The translations under genes were made by a program, and so were the position numbers. The notes under the pieces are model-generated. The model did not search any database. It was not told where the DNA came from and saw only the letters and a program-made list of their open reading frames with translations. A stretch of 64,000 bases of DNA from Rhodococcus sp. PAMC28707. Its GTDB lineage: Bacteria > Actinomycetota > Actinomycetes > Mycobacteriales > Mycobacteriaceae. Shown here piece after piece: positions 48,415 through 57,336 of the stretch. The DNA lies in contig NZ_CP039253.1 in assembly GCF_004795915.1 (NCBI RefSeq), positions 3,561,501 to 3,625,500 of the forward strand, read 5' to 3'. Position 1 is the stretch's first letter. Each line of letters starts with the position of its first letter.

Positions 48415-51228
48415 ATGAGTCGCGACCTTTACTTGCGACTTTCCGGAGCGGTGTCTAGGGCGAAAGCCGAGGCACCGCTGGCGCAGGTCACGATAATCGT
48501 CCCCACCCGCGGCGCGATACGTGACGTCATCCAACACCTCGCACGACACGGCGGCGTCGCCAACGTCCGGGTTCTTACTGTGGATCTTGCTGTCGCCAAG
48601 CTCGCAGCACCTGCCCTGTCACCCAGACTGGCGCTACCGTTTCCGCTGCTGGATGCCTCCGTGCAGAAGGTACTCATCGACGACCCGGGTGTGTTCGCAG
48701 GTGTTTCAGACCAACCCATTACCGCCGAGGCGTTGGCTGCAGCGTCGCGCACCTTGGGCTCGGTAGCGAACCCCGAGGCTCCGGATGCCACACCGCTCGT
48801 CCGTGACATGCTCCGCGTGCACGCAGCCTCCGCTGGTGCCCACTCCAGCACGCACTACTTGTCCCACGAGGCCTACGCGGCCGCAGCGCAACGCATCAGC
48901 GAGCTCGGAGCGGTCATCGTCTTCTTACCCAACGCAGCCGACGTCGGAGCGGCCGAATTCCTGCGCACGCTATCCGAATACGGCGAAGTCATACAGCCGA
49001 CCGACGAACCGCTCGGCACCATGGTCCTCCACGCGTCTGACGCCGACGACGAAATCCGATCGGTCGCCAGACTCGTACGAAAGCACATAGCCGGCGGAAC
49101 ACCGGGCCATCGCATCGGCGTGTACTACGCCAATGCCGACCCGTACCTGCGTCTGATCCACGAGCACTTCGGCGGCATCCGAATCGAGTTCGCCGGCGAG
49201 CAATGCCACACACTCAAGCACCGACCAGTTGCGCGGTCTTTGAAACGACTGCTCAGCATCGACACCGACACGCTGCCCCGACGTGAGCTGCTGTCGATCC
49301 TGTCCGAACGTGCCGTCCGTTGGTTGGACGACGCAGGAACACCCTTGTCGTTGCGGCGCGCGGAACGCCTGACGCGGTCCAGCATCAAGATCGTCGGCGG
49401 CCTCGACTGGGAACGGCTCGCCGCCATCGAGCCGGATCACCACTACGCGGAAGTTGCAGGATCGCTGTACGCACTGGTGACTGCCCTACGTGTCGACCTC
49501 ACCGCGATCGCCGAATCCGACTCGTGGTTTGCAGCATCCGACAACCTGATCGCACTGCTCGAGCGCTACTTCACTGCAACATCGACTCGTGCAGACGATC
49601 CTTCGTCCGCAGACATCAACGCACTGACCACCATCTGCCGCGAAATCGGTGTCATGGATGGCATCGCACCGCCGCCGACTGCATCTGGAATCGTCAATGC
49701 GATCTCGGTACGAATCGATGCGTTGCCGGAGGCCGTCGGAACCACGTCGTCGGCCGTCACCGTCGGCCCGCTTTCCGCCGGGGCGGGACGAGACTTCGAC
49801 GTCTGCGTCGTCGTCGGTGCGGCCGAAGGCATACTCCCGGCCACGCGACGCGAAGATCCGCTGCTGCCGAGCGAATTGGTGGGTCGCACGCTCGCAGACG
49901 AGATCCAGCACCAGAAGGCGCAATTCCTGGCCACGTTGGCGTCAGGGCAGCAGCACCGCATCGTGTCCTTCCCGCGCGGGAGTATGCGCGGGGGAGCGGA
50001 GAAGGTGCCGTCGCGTTGGCTCATGCCCACACTCGATGCGTTGTCCGGAAGCAAGATCGGCGTCGTCGACTGGCAGAAGCAGACTGCAGACGTCGAGGCC
50101 ATCGTCACGGTCGAATCGTTCGACGTCTCGACGCAGACTGTAGATCGTCGCATCGGCGACAGTGCCGCGTCGGAAACTGAATGGCGACTTCGTGCATTGG
50201 CCGAGGTTTCAGCATGTGATCGGCGGGGCGCACTCGAAGACCCAATTGTCGCTGCAGGAATGGAACTTCGCAGCGACAGGCTGCACGGCGAATTCACTCG
50301 CTTCAACGGCAACATCTCTCACATCGAGAACGCTGTGAAGTTCTTCGATGCTCCGGTGTCGACGAGCAGGCTCGAAGAGTGGGTGGACAGTCCTTACCGC
50401 TTCTTCATCAAGACGATTCTTGGTGTCGATACGCTCGATGACCCCGACGACGCTGCGCAGCTCGATCCGCTGACCCGTGGCGATCTGATTCACCTTTCCC
50501 TAGAACGCTATGTGCAGGCAACGATCGACGGTCTCGACGCCACACTCGATCGGCTGATCGAGATTTCCGAAGAAGTGCTTGCCGACGCCCGCGTCGACGC
50601 GCCAGGATGGCTGCCGCAACTGTGGGAGAAGGACAGCAGCATCATTCGTCGCGAACTCGTCGAGTGGTTCGAACTCGACCGGGCCGATCGTGCCGACGGG
50701 TGGACACCGGTGCACGTCGAGCGGGATTTCGGTGTCGAGCCTGACGTGGTTTTGCTCGATGTGATGGGCGAGCAAGTTGCGTTCGCAGGCAAGATCGACC
50801 GCATCGATCGGCACACCGATGGACGAATTCGAGTTACCGACTACAAGTCCGGCCAGGCGACGTCGTACAAAAAGCTCTCGGAATCCGAACCGACCGACGG
50901 CGGCACCAAGTTCCAGCTCCCCGTGTACGGACTACTGGCCCTGACGATGGGGAACAACGTCACGACGCGATATTGGTTCGTCAACCACAAGGCGAACTAC
51001 GAGACGATCGGATACCAACTGACCGATGCCGCGGTCGACGTTTTGAAAGCCGATATCTTCCGAGTACACAGGATGATTCGAGCCGGGTACTTCCCGCCGC
51101 GCCCACCTGCCAGTCATTGGGCGAATCCGCTGGTCGATCTTCTCGGCAAATCCGGTCTCGAACGGGCGTGGTCGAGCCTGCGGGACGTGCCGGAGCTGGC
51201 CGACTACCGCGCGAAGTACGGAGACTGA
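48415..51228 (+). CDS. AddB-like nuclease subunit (PD-(D/E)XK, Cas4/RecB type)
   Basis: 937 residues from an ATG with GAGGAA upstream. The N-terminal two thirds resemble an inactive superfamily 1 helicase scaffold (VTIIVPTRGAIRDVIQHLA; PVARSLKRLLSID) without a clear Walker A. The C-terminal third has a RecB-like nuclease: RGDLIHLSLERYV supplies the histidine, FAGKIDRID the first acid, and RVTDYKSG (D809, K811) the catalytic Asp and Lys, followed by KFQLPVYGLLALTMG. AddB of AddAB has a similar layout. The next gene follows after one base. In this setting the pair is more likely an accessory phage- or plasmid-attacking nuclease than the cell's own repair complex. Confidence 0.8.
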   Translation: MSRDLYLRLSGAVSRAKAEAPLAQVTIIVPTRGAIRDVIQHLARHGGVANVRVLTVDLAVAKLAAPALSPRLALPFPLLDASVQKVLIDDPGVFAGVSDQPITAEALAAASRTLGSVANPEAPDATPLVRDMLRVHAASAGAHSSTHYLSHEAYAAAAQRISELGAVIVFLPNAADVGAAEFLRTLSEYGEVIQPTDEPLGTMVLHASDADDEIRSVARLVRKHIAGGTPGHRIGVYYANADPYLRLIHEHFGGIRIEFAGEQCHTLKHRPVARSLKRLLSIDTDTLPRRELLSILSERAVRWLDDAGTPLSLRRAERLTRSSIKIVGGLDWERLAAIEPDHHYAEVAGSLYALVTALRVDLTAIAESDSWFAASDNLIALLERYFTATSTRADDPSSADINALTTICREIGVMDGIAPPPTASGIVNAISVRIDALPEAVGTTSSAVTVGPLSAGAGRDFDVCVVVGAAEGILPATRREDPLLPSELVGRTLADEIQHQKAQFLATLASGQQHRIVSFPRGSMRGGAEKVPSRWLMPTLDALSGSKIGVVDWQKQTADVEAIVTVESFDVSTQTVDRRIGDSAASETEWRLRALAEVSACDRRGALEDPIVAAGMELRSDRLHGEFTRFNGNISHIENAVKFFDAPVSTSRLEEWVDSPYRFFIKTILGVDTLDDPDDAAQLDPLTRGDLIHLSLERYVQATIDGLDATLDRLIEISEEVLADARVDAPGWLPQLWEKDSSIIRRELVEWFELDRADRADGWTPVHVERDFGVEPDVVLLDVMGEQVAFAGKIDRIDRHTDGRIRVTDYKSGQATSYKKLSESEPTDGGTKFQLPVYGLLALTMGNNVTTRYWFVNHKANYETIGYQLTDAAVDVLKADIFRVHRMIRAGYFPPRPPASHWANPLVDLLGKSGLERAWSSLRDVPELADYRAKYGD

Positions 51229-51229
51229 G

Positions 51230-54200
51230 ATGTCCAGTGAGAACACCCTTCTGGTCGACCACGGCGATCGAGCGCGAATCGAAAACGATACATCCGCAAC
51301 GCTGTTCGTCGAAGCCGGCGCGGGAAGTGGAAAGACGCATTCGCTCGTCCAGCGCATCTGTCACCTCGTTCTCGAGGACGGAATCGCACTCGATCGCATC
51401 GCGGCCATCACGTTCACCGAGAAGGCCGCAGCCGAGCTCCGTGAGCGAGTCCGAACGCATCTTGCGGCCTTCGACGGTGATGCGGCTGCGAAGGCGATGG
51501 AACAGATCGACACCGCCGCGATTGGAACGCTGCACTCCTTCGCAGCACGCATCGTAAGCGAACATCCGTTAGAGGCGGGTGTGCCGCCGCGCGTCGCCGT
51601 CGTCGACGCGATGGGCTCGCAGTTGTCGTTCGAACGTCGTTGGCGGCGCATGCGAGCTGCTCTCTTCGCCGACGAGCTCGCCGCCCCCAATGGACTCACC
51701 GACGCGATGCGCGTCGTCTTGGGCGCGGGAGCGTCGCTCGATCAGGTACGAACTCTTGCCGACGCGCTCGACCGAAGCTGGGACCGGTTGATCCTGGCCG
51801 ACGTTGCCCCGGCGATGGCGGTCGCGGATATCGATGCCCTCCTGCATCTTGCCGACGAAGTTGTCGATTCTGGCGCGGACTGCACCGATGCGTCCGACAA
51901 GCTGGCCAGGCGGCTGTCTTTGATCTCCGAGTGGCGAGTGTCCATGGCAGACGCCAAGTCCTCCACCGCCTGGATCGCGCTCGCGGCGGAGTGTCCGGCG
52001 AAGGGCAGTGGCGGCAAGGGGCCAAATTGGGTCGGCGGCGCTTCACGGGTGAAAGAAATCAAGAGTTCGATTGACGACCTGAACGCAGCTGCCAGTACCG
52101 AGAGGACACGCTATGTCGCGTCGGCGTTGGCGATCGTCGTACATCATCTATCTCGCGTGATTGTCGACGAGGCTGCCGAACGTCGTCGACGAGGTGAGCT
52201 CGAGTTTCATGATCTTCTCGTCTACGCCCGAAACGTGTTGCTTGATGACGACGTCCGTCGGCTCGTGCACGACTCCTACCAGCGGATCATGCTCGACGAG
52301 TTCCAGGACACCGATCCTCTGCAGCTCGAGATCGCACGGTTGATCGTCGACGGTCCGGACGAGTCGGGCCGGTTGTTCACGGTGGGGGACCCGAAGCAGT
52401 CGATCTATCGATTCCGTCGCGCCGATATTGCTTCATACATGGCTGCGCGCGACGGGACGGAATCCAGTGATGTCGTTCGACTCACGACGAACTTTCGATC
52501 CACGAAACCTGTTCTGGACTGGGTGAACTCGGTCTTCGGCACTCTCGTCGTCGCCAATGGATACGTTCAGCCTGACTACACGCCGCTCGATCCGTCACCT
52601 GGTCGCCCGGAGTGGACAGCTGAATCGAACTGGGGTCCACAGCCGTTCGTGTTCGAGGACACCGGCGAGGCGGTTGATGACGAGCACTTGTACACGCCGT
52701 CAGAACTGCTGCGCGCCCGCGAATCGCGCGACGTGGCGCGCATTATCGCGACCGCCCTCGACAAGGGTTGGCAGAAGGAGCACGGGGGATTCGGCGAGTA
52801 CACGCACCAGCCCGTCACCCTCAGCGATATTTGCATCCTGATCCCGTCGCGTGCAGTTCTACCGGCTCTCGAGCGATCTCTCGACGAAGCCGGAATCGAG
52901 TTTCGTTCCGAGGCTTCATCGTTGGTCTACTCCACGCAGGAGGTGCACGACCTCCTGGTCACGTGTCGTGCCTTGGCAGACACCGCGAACGAGGCAGCGG
53001 TTGTTGCTGCACTCCGGACACCTCTGGTCGGTTGTGGGGACGACGACCTGCTGCGGTGGAAAGCTGCGGGAGGTCGGTGGGACTTTTTTTCTGACGCACC
53101 CACGAGCCTGGAAGATTCACCGGTCGCAGCTGGGCGTTCGTATTTGAAATCTATCTGGTTCGAGCTGGGTCTGCTGAGCCCTGGGTCGTTGCTGAGTCGA
53201 TTGGCCGTCGACCGGCGCGTGTTCGAGGTGTCGATGGATTCACCGCGACATCGGGACGTGTGGCGTCGACTGCGGTTCGTCATCGATCAGGCGCATGCCT
53301 GGTACGGCGAGGATGGCGGTGATCTGCGGGACTACCTCGATTGGGCGCAGACACAGCAAGACGAGAACGCGCGTGTCACCGAAGCAGTATTGCCGGAGGT
53401 CGGGGTGAACGCGGTACGGATCATGACGATGCATGCGGCCAAGGGGCTGCAGTTTCCGATGGTCATCCTGGCAGGAATGAGCGGTGGATTCCGGGCGACG
53501 TCCGACCCAGCGGTGTGGGGTGACGACGGGGCATTGCATCTCTACGTCGGTGCGGGAGTGCAGTCCATCGACTACAAGACTGTGTCGGCGAATGAAAAGG
53601 CGCATACGGAGGCAGAACGCGTTCGTCTCCTATACGTGGCGTGCACGCGGGCGGAGAGTTTCCTTGCTGTGTCGGGTTACGTCGGTGCTAAAGGAAGTTG
53701 GGGAAAGACTCTTGCGGGAGGCACCGCGGGTATACCCAACGTGGTTCCGGATCTGATCGAGCCCGTGCGGGTCGAAGATGGGGCACAGTCGAGTTCGGCT
53801 GTATTGCAGAGCTGGGACGAGTGGAAGTCCGAGACCGCACGGGTGGCGGAGGTCTCTGCGATACCGTCGACGGTGACCGCGACGCAGATCGCGCATCCAG
53901 TGTTGCCTCTCCATGAGGCAGTTCTGGAAGAGTACCGGTCAGCGGGACTCGTGTTGCCGACGAACTCGATCGAGTTGGTTGCTCCCTCGATCGGGTCGGT
54001 CGAAAGCGGAACGGCCCTGGGGACTGCGTTGCACGCACTGTTGGAAACGGTGCCGCTCGATACGGCCCTGGATTCTGCGTTCGACGACAAGGCTCGGAGC
54101 GCAGGCAACCTAGCGGGGTTGATCGACTTGGATCGGTTTGTGCTCCTTGCGAAGTCGGTGTTCCGGTCCGAGCCCGTCATGCGGGCCGCTGCCCGCGAGC

Positions 54201-54475
54201 ATTGGCAGGAAATGCAGCTGGCAGGCATGTCGCCGCGGGAAACCATCGTGGTCGAGGGTATTGCGGACCTGGTGTACCGCGAAGATGACGGGTCACTGGT
54301 GATCGTCGACTACAAGACCGATGTCGGGGTGACGGCCGAGACGTTGGAGGCCTATTGGACCCAGCTGTCGGTGTATGCGGATCTGCTCACCCGGGCGACG
54401 GGTGAGCAGGTTAGTCGGGTGGAGTTGGTGTTTGCGAGAACGCCGTCGGCTGAGACGCTGGAGCGGGACCGATAG
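51230..54475 (+). CDS. AddA-like UvrD helicase-nuclease
   Basis: 1081 residues. All main superfamily 1A motifs are visible: FVEAGAGSGKTHSLV (K35), AITFTEKAAAELRERVR, IMLDEFQDTDPLQ, FTVGDPKQSIYRFRRAD, LTTNFRSTK, RIMTMHAAKGLQFPMV and RLLYVACTRAESFL. The C-terminus carries a second RecB-type nuclease with EGIADLVY and VIVDYKTD (D1027, K1029), then LEAYWTQLSVYADLL. Together with the AddB-like protein encoded one base upstream it should form a two-nuclease, ATP-driven DNA end-processing complex. Length is slightly below usual AddA. The 3' end overlaps by 65 bp a possible small gene on the other strand. Confidence 0.85.
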   Translation: MSSENTLLVDHGDRARIENDTSATLFVEAGAGSGKTHSLVQRICHLVLEDGIALDRIAAITFTEKAAAELRERVRTHLAAFDGDAAAKAMEQIDTAAIGTLHSFAARIVSEHPLEAGVPPRVAVVDAMGSQLSFERRWRRMRAALFADELAAPNGLTDAMRVVLGAGASLDQVRTLADALDRSWDRLILADVAPAMAVADIDALLHLADEVVDSGADCTDASDKLARRLSLISEWRVSMADAKSSTAWIALAAECPAKGSGGKGPNWVGGASRVKEIKSSIDDLNAAASTERTRYVASALAIVVHHLSRVIVDEAAERRRRGELEFHDLLVYARNVLLDDDVRRLVHDSYQRIMLDEFQDTDPLQLEIARLIVDGPDESGRLFTVGDPKQSIYRFRRADIASYMAARDGTESSDVVRLTTNFRSTKPVLDWVNSVFGTLVVANGYVQPDYTPLDPSPGRPEWTAESNWGPQPFVFEDTGEAVDDEHLYTPSELLRARESRDVARIIATALDKGWQKEHGGFGEYTHQPVTLSDICILIPSRAVLPALERSLDEAGIEFRSEASSLVYSTQEVHDLLVTCRALADTANEAAVVAALRTPLVGCGDDDLLRWKAAGGRWDFFSDAPTSLEDSPVAAGRSYLKSIWFELGLLSPGSLLSRLAVDRRVFEVSMDSPRHRDVWRRLRFVIDQAHAWYGEDGGDLRDYLDWAQTQQDENARVTEAVLPEVGVNAVRIMTMHAAKGLQFPMVILAGMSGGFRATSDPAVWGDDGALHLYVGAGVQSIDYKTVSANEKAHTEAERVRLLYVACTRAESFLAVSGYVGAKGSWGKTLAGGTAGIPNVVPDLIEPVRVEDGAQSSSAVLQSWDEWKSETARVAEVSAIPSTVTATQIAHPVLPLHEAVLEEYRSAGLVLPTNSIELVAPSIGSVESGTALGTALHALLETVPLDTALDSAFDDKARSAGNLAGLIDLDRFVLLAKSVFRSEPVMRAAAREHWQEMQLAGMSPRETIVVEGIADLVYREDDGSLVIVDYKTDVGVTAETLEAYWTQLSVYADLLTRATGEQVSRVELVFARTPSAETLERDR

Positions 54476-54773
54476 TCCCAAACTCCGATGTATCACAACG
54501 GGTTTGTGAGATCAGATCGTCGCAGAACCGCGAGCCTGGAAACTCAACGTACCTCTTTGTCAGGCGACCACCGCCGGGCGCGACAGCCACACCGGCGCGC
54601 GATCTCCCGTCCACCGGGTATGACACGACCCTCACCCCGAATGCCGATCCCGTTTGCTCGCTGGGTGTCCGGAGGATCGCTTCGAGCTCGCGTCTGTCTC
54701 CGGTGATCAACACCGGAGAGCCAAGACGCATTCGCAATTTTTCAACGTCGACTGTCAACGTCAGCCCAGACAC
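54411..54773 (-). CDS. Possible small protein of unknown function, coupled to the upstream gene
   Basis: 120 residues from GTG 54773, which overlaps the 3' end of the 162-residue gene by 13 bp. Opening SGLTLTVDVEKLRMRLGSPV followed by VLITGDRRELEAILRTP reads like a compact folded domain; the end is proline- and threonine-rich. No family is recognised. Its 3' end overlaps the convergent AddA-like gene by 65 bp, which lowers confidence. If real, it forms a two-gene unit with the gene before it. Confidence 0.4.
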   Translation of the reverse strand: MSGLTLTVDVEKLRMRLGSPVLITGDRRELEAILRTPSEQTGSAFGVRVVSYPVDGRSRAGVAVAPGGGRLTKRYVEFPGSRFCDDLISQTRCDTSEFGTIGPAPASQPTAFSQTPTPPD

Positions 54774-55249
54774 GCGACGCTAGCAGCGTTCGTCGTGGCC
54801 AGAAAATTTACGACGGCACGAGGCCGCCTGTGTCGGCGACTCGCCTCGTTGAGATCGAAGAGGATGCGCCTCGAACGGGGGTCGAGCGTCAGCTGGCAGC
54901 GATCGAGCACCCACTCGGCGTGTGTCAGCGGTCCGATGCGCACGGTGTGCGCGATGCTGGGAATGCCAGAGACCGTGCAGTGTTCGTTGAATTTGGCAGC
55001 CGAGTAGTCACCTTCGCGCACGAACTTCCGTTTGGAGATCCGACACTGAGTCCAGCCCCCAGTCTGCACAAATCTCGAAACTTCTTCGTCGAGGGCGATC
55101 GGCGCGCTCGGCTCGAACTCGGCGCGAAACATCTCGAACTGCTTCAGTGCAGTCGGGTTCAGATCGAAGCGAGGTGAGCTCAGAACTCTGTCGAGGAAGA
55201 CCTGGTCGAACAGTTCGTCGACGGCCTGCCGACTCCGTGATGTTGCCAT
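54761..55249 (-). CDS. Protein of unknown function
   Basis: 162 residues from the ATG at 55249; a longer frame upstream reads unlike protein. It opens MATSRSRQAVDELFDQVFLDR, has a basic middle section (CRISKRKFVREGDYSAAKFNEH) and ends with LTLDPRSRRILFDLNEASRR. No catalytic motif or membrane segment is seen and no family is recognised. It is transcribed away from the zinc-ribbon gene at 55427 and overlaps the next small gene by 13 bp. Confidence 0.55.
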   Translation of the reverse strand: MATSRSRQAVDELFDQVFLDRVLSSPRFDLNPTALKQFEMFRAEFEPSAPIALDEEVSRFVQTGGWTQCRISKRKFVREGDYSAAKFNEHCTVSGIPSIAHTVRIGPLTHAEWVLDRCQLTLDPRSRRILFDLNEASRRHRRPRAVVNFLATTNAASVACLG

Positions 55250-55426
55250 GGTTGCGAACCCTAGTAAGCCGGTATGCACAGTTACGATCAAGAGCAGGTG
55301 GAGAACATGGCAGACAACCGGGCTCCGCTCAACCGGGCCGAGCGCAACGGTGGATTCCTTCATTCCTGTGGTGGACAATGACCGACTCTGAGATTATTGG
55401 TCGGAAATCGGCGTGGAGGAGTTGAA

Positions 55427-55978
55427 ATGGGACGAGTTCTGCTTCATACGGGTAATCCGAAGGCCGGTGCGCCCCGGACGACCAGGGCGTCGCAGACCCG
55501 TACAGTCGACCCGCGCACTCGATCTGCCCCCTGCACTTTTTGCGGACAGAAGGCTACATCGCGATCGGCGGCACGTCGATGTAAGCGTTGCCATGGACTG
55601 GAGCTGGTCATTCAAGGAGCGAAGGGTTACATGGCTTCCAATAAGCTTCGACCGCTTGACAACTCGATTTTGGGTACATCGAAAGCGGAATCGAAGCACC
55701 GGAAAGCGGCGGCCTCGGCGAAGAAGACCCTAAAAGATCTGACGGTTGCGAGATCGACTCCCAAGACTTTACGGAAGTCGAAAACCCCGAAAAACAGTCC
55801 CACAGCTAAGGTCGAACGTGTTGCTCAGCTTCAGCGTGCCCTCGACAGTCTTGACACAAGAATTTCGGCATTGGTTTCAGCCTCGAATGTCGGTGATGAC
55901 GAAGTGCGAATTGCGACCTTGCGGAGGCGTCGCGATCGATACTATTCGCAGATTGCCGGGATACTTCCACAGCAGTGA
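55427..55978 (+). CDS. Basic zinc-ribbon protein of unknown function
   Basis: 183 residues from the ATG at 55427, chosen for the GGAGGAG just upstream. Two cysteine pairs (C36-T-F-C39 and C52-K-R-C55) form a probable zinc ribbon. A long lysine/serine-rich linker (KAAASAKKTLKDLTVARS) follows, and the C-terminus is a predicted helical pair (AQLQRALDSLDTRISALV; IATLRRRRDRYYSQIAGIL). The charge suggests nucleic-acid binding. It stands alone between divergent and convergent neighbours. No family is recognised. Confidence 0.6.
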   Translation: MGRVLLHTGNPKAGAPRTTRASQTRTVDPRTRSAPCTFCGQKATSRSAARRCKRCHGLELVIQGAKGYMASNKLRPLDNSILGTSKAESKHRKAAASAKKTLKDLTVARSTPKTLRKSKTPKNSPTAKVERVAQLQRALDSLDTRISALVSASNVGDDEVRIATLRRRRDRYYSQIAGILPQQ

Positions 55979-56090
55979 GGTGCTTGGCGGGCGCCTCGCC
56001 GGGTGTATGCCGAGTTCGGGGACCTGCCAGAGCGACATCTTCGCAATCTATCGTGACCGCCCGTCGCCAAGGGAAGTGTCTCACTGACCA

Positions 56091-56117
56091 ATCCGGGGGC
56101 GAGTCCCGCGCCCGGAT
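56091..56117. terminator. Hairpin between convergent genes, possible terminator
   Basis: ATCCGGG at 56091-56097 pairs with CCCGGAT at 56111-56117. After one G-G mismatch, GCG pairs with CGC, leaving a 5-base loop. It lies between the zinc-ribbon gene ending at 55978 and the CBS gene ending at 56272. No U-run follows. The rest of this ~290-bp gap shows nothing else. Confidence 0.45.
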
Positions 56118-56271
56118 GACTTGGAGTTCACCCACCCAATCGACCCAAAAGACATCTAAGCACCATGGATCGAAACCGTACACATAGTCCTGCGTTGGGG
56201 ACCGAAACAAACAATTTCGATCGCATTAGGTCGGTACCAAGAACGAAGAAAGATCGACGTTGGTAGCTGGT

Positions 56272-57291
56272 TCAGCTGCTAGGTCGCTCGGCACCATCCA
56301 AGTACTCCAACCACTTGGCAAACTGTCGAGTTCCGTTGACAGCCGTTTGATCGAGCGGGTCCGGATTGAAATGCATGATGTCGTTCCGTAGCCGCCGCAT
56401 ATCATCCAGAGCCTGAATAAAAGTTTTCCGATCGACCAGGGAGCTCAGCGATTGCCAGTTTGATTCGGGCTCGAACAATCTCATCATCTCGCCGATGGCC
56501 AAGCTGGAAGCATTCGCAACCTTCTTTCGGCGATCCGGCGAATCGTGGACTGCATCTCGAATGATCTCGATCGAGAACCACTTGTCTACCAGCCGCCGCA
56601 ACCGTCTCTCGGTCTCACCGATCAGCAAGAACGGGCCGGCCAGCAGTTCGAACTGCTGGCTCAGATCTGAGGTCGTGACGATTCCGGTTACCCGTTTCGT
56701 GTTGTCCTCCACGAACACGTATCCGGACTCGATGATGCGAGGTATGGACGCGAGGAGATCGGCTGTCAAAGCGACGGTCGCAGCCGGTGCAAGCACACTA
56801 CTCACGGTGTCGACATCGCCGTCCAGACGACCTTTCGCGATCGATTCCCAGCTAATGACGCCGACCAGCGAGCGTTCACCTTTCATCACAGGTAGCTGTG
56901 AGAAATCATGACGATGCATGAGTGACCTTGCCTTGATTACGCTTTCATCGGGCCGTACTCGCGTGACCCCAGCGGTCGCGGATTGCAAACTCGACACGGT
57001 CAGCGACACATCCTCGGTGTCTATCGAGGTTGTCCGAGGTTCCCAATCATCGGTACTGGGCTCGCCAGAAGCAGCACGAGTGATCAGTTTGATTTCCGTG
57101 TCGATCCAGCTCACCTCGAACGACGGTGACGTCTGCAACCCGTACGCAGCAAGATCCGATGAAATGGATCGCACCGTGTCTGGATCGCGTCGCTTCGCGC
57201 CCCATCGGGCGAGCAAGTCCCTGATGGTCAGCGTCATCGCGTTGTCGGCAGATCTGCTCGCGGCGTCGGTAAGGAACTCGTCCAAGGTCAT
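56272..57291 (-). CDS. CBS-domain protein with C-terminal HEPN-like domain
   Basis: 339 residues. Residues ~98-215 hold a CBS pair: VRPDESVIKARSLMHRHDFSQLPV, GERSLVGVISWESIA, then ESGYVFVEDNTKRVTGIVTTSDLS; CBS pairs commonly bind adenine nucleotides. The C-terminal ~110 residues are helical and contain MRRLRNDIMHFNPDP, in which R302-N-x3-H307 fits the HEPN RNase motif, as in Swt1-like HEPN domains. It follows the 1992-residue helicase by 45 bp on the same strand, so the two form an operon. A nucleotide-sensing RNase effector is the simplest reading, but HEPN domains can also be inactive pairing modules. Confidence 0.75.
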   Translation of the reverse strand: MTLDEFLTDAASRSADNAMTLTIRDLLARWGAKRRDPDTVRSISSDLAAYGLQTSPSFEVSWIDTEIKLITRAASGEPSTDDWEPRTTSIDTEDVSLTVSSLQSATAGVTRVRPDESVIKARSLMHRHDFSQLPVMKGERSLVGVISWESIAKGRLDGDVDTVSSVLAPAATVALTADLLASIPRIIESGYVFVEDNTKRVTGIVTTSDLSQQFELLAGPFLLIGETERRLRRLVDKWFSIEIIRDAVHDSPDRRKKVANASSLAIGEMMRLFEPESNWQSLSSLVDRKTFIQALDDMRRLRNDIMHFNPDPLDQTAVNGTRQFAKWLEYLDGAERPSS

Positions 57292-57336
57292 GCGGTACTA
57301 AGCCTTTCGTTCGAATTGTGCACTACGGATGTCGAG

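Noticed and set aside
48415-54475. Housekeeping AddAB repair enzyme
   Set aside because: Position in a defence island, the extra small gene and the adjacent IS fragment argue for an accessory complex, though this is not proven.
55979-56271. tRNA or attachment site
   Set aside because: No cloverleaf or integrase was found; only a hairpin is supportable.
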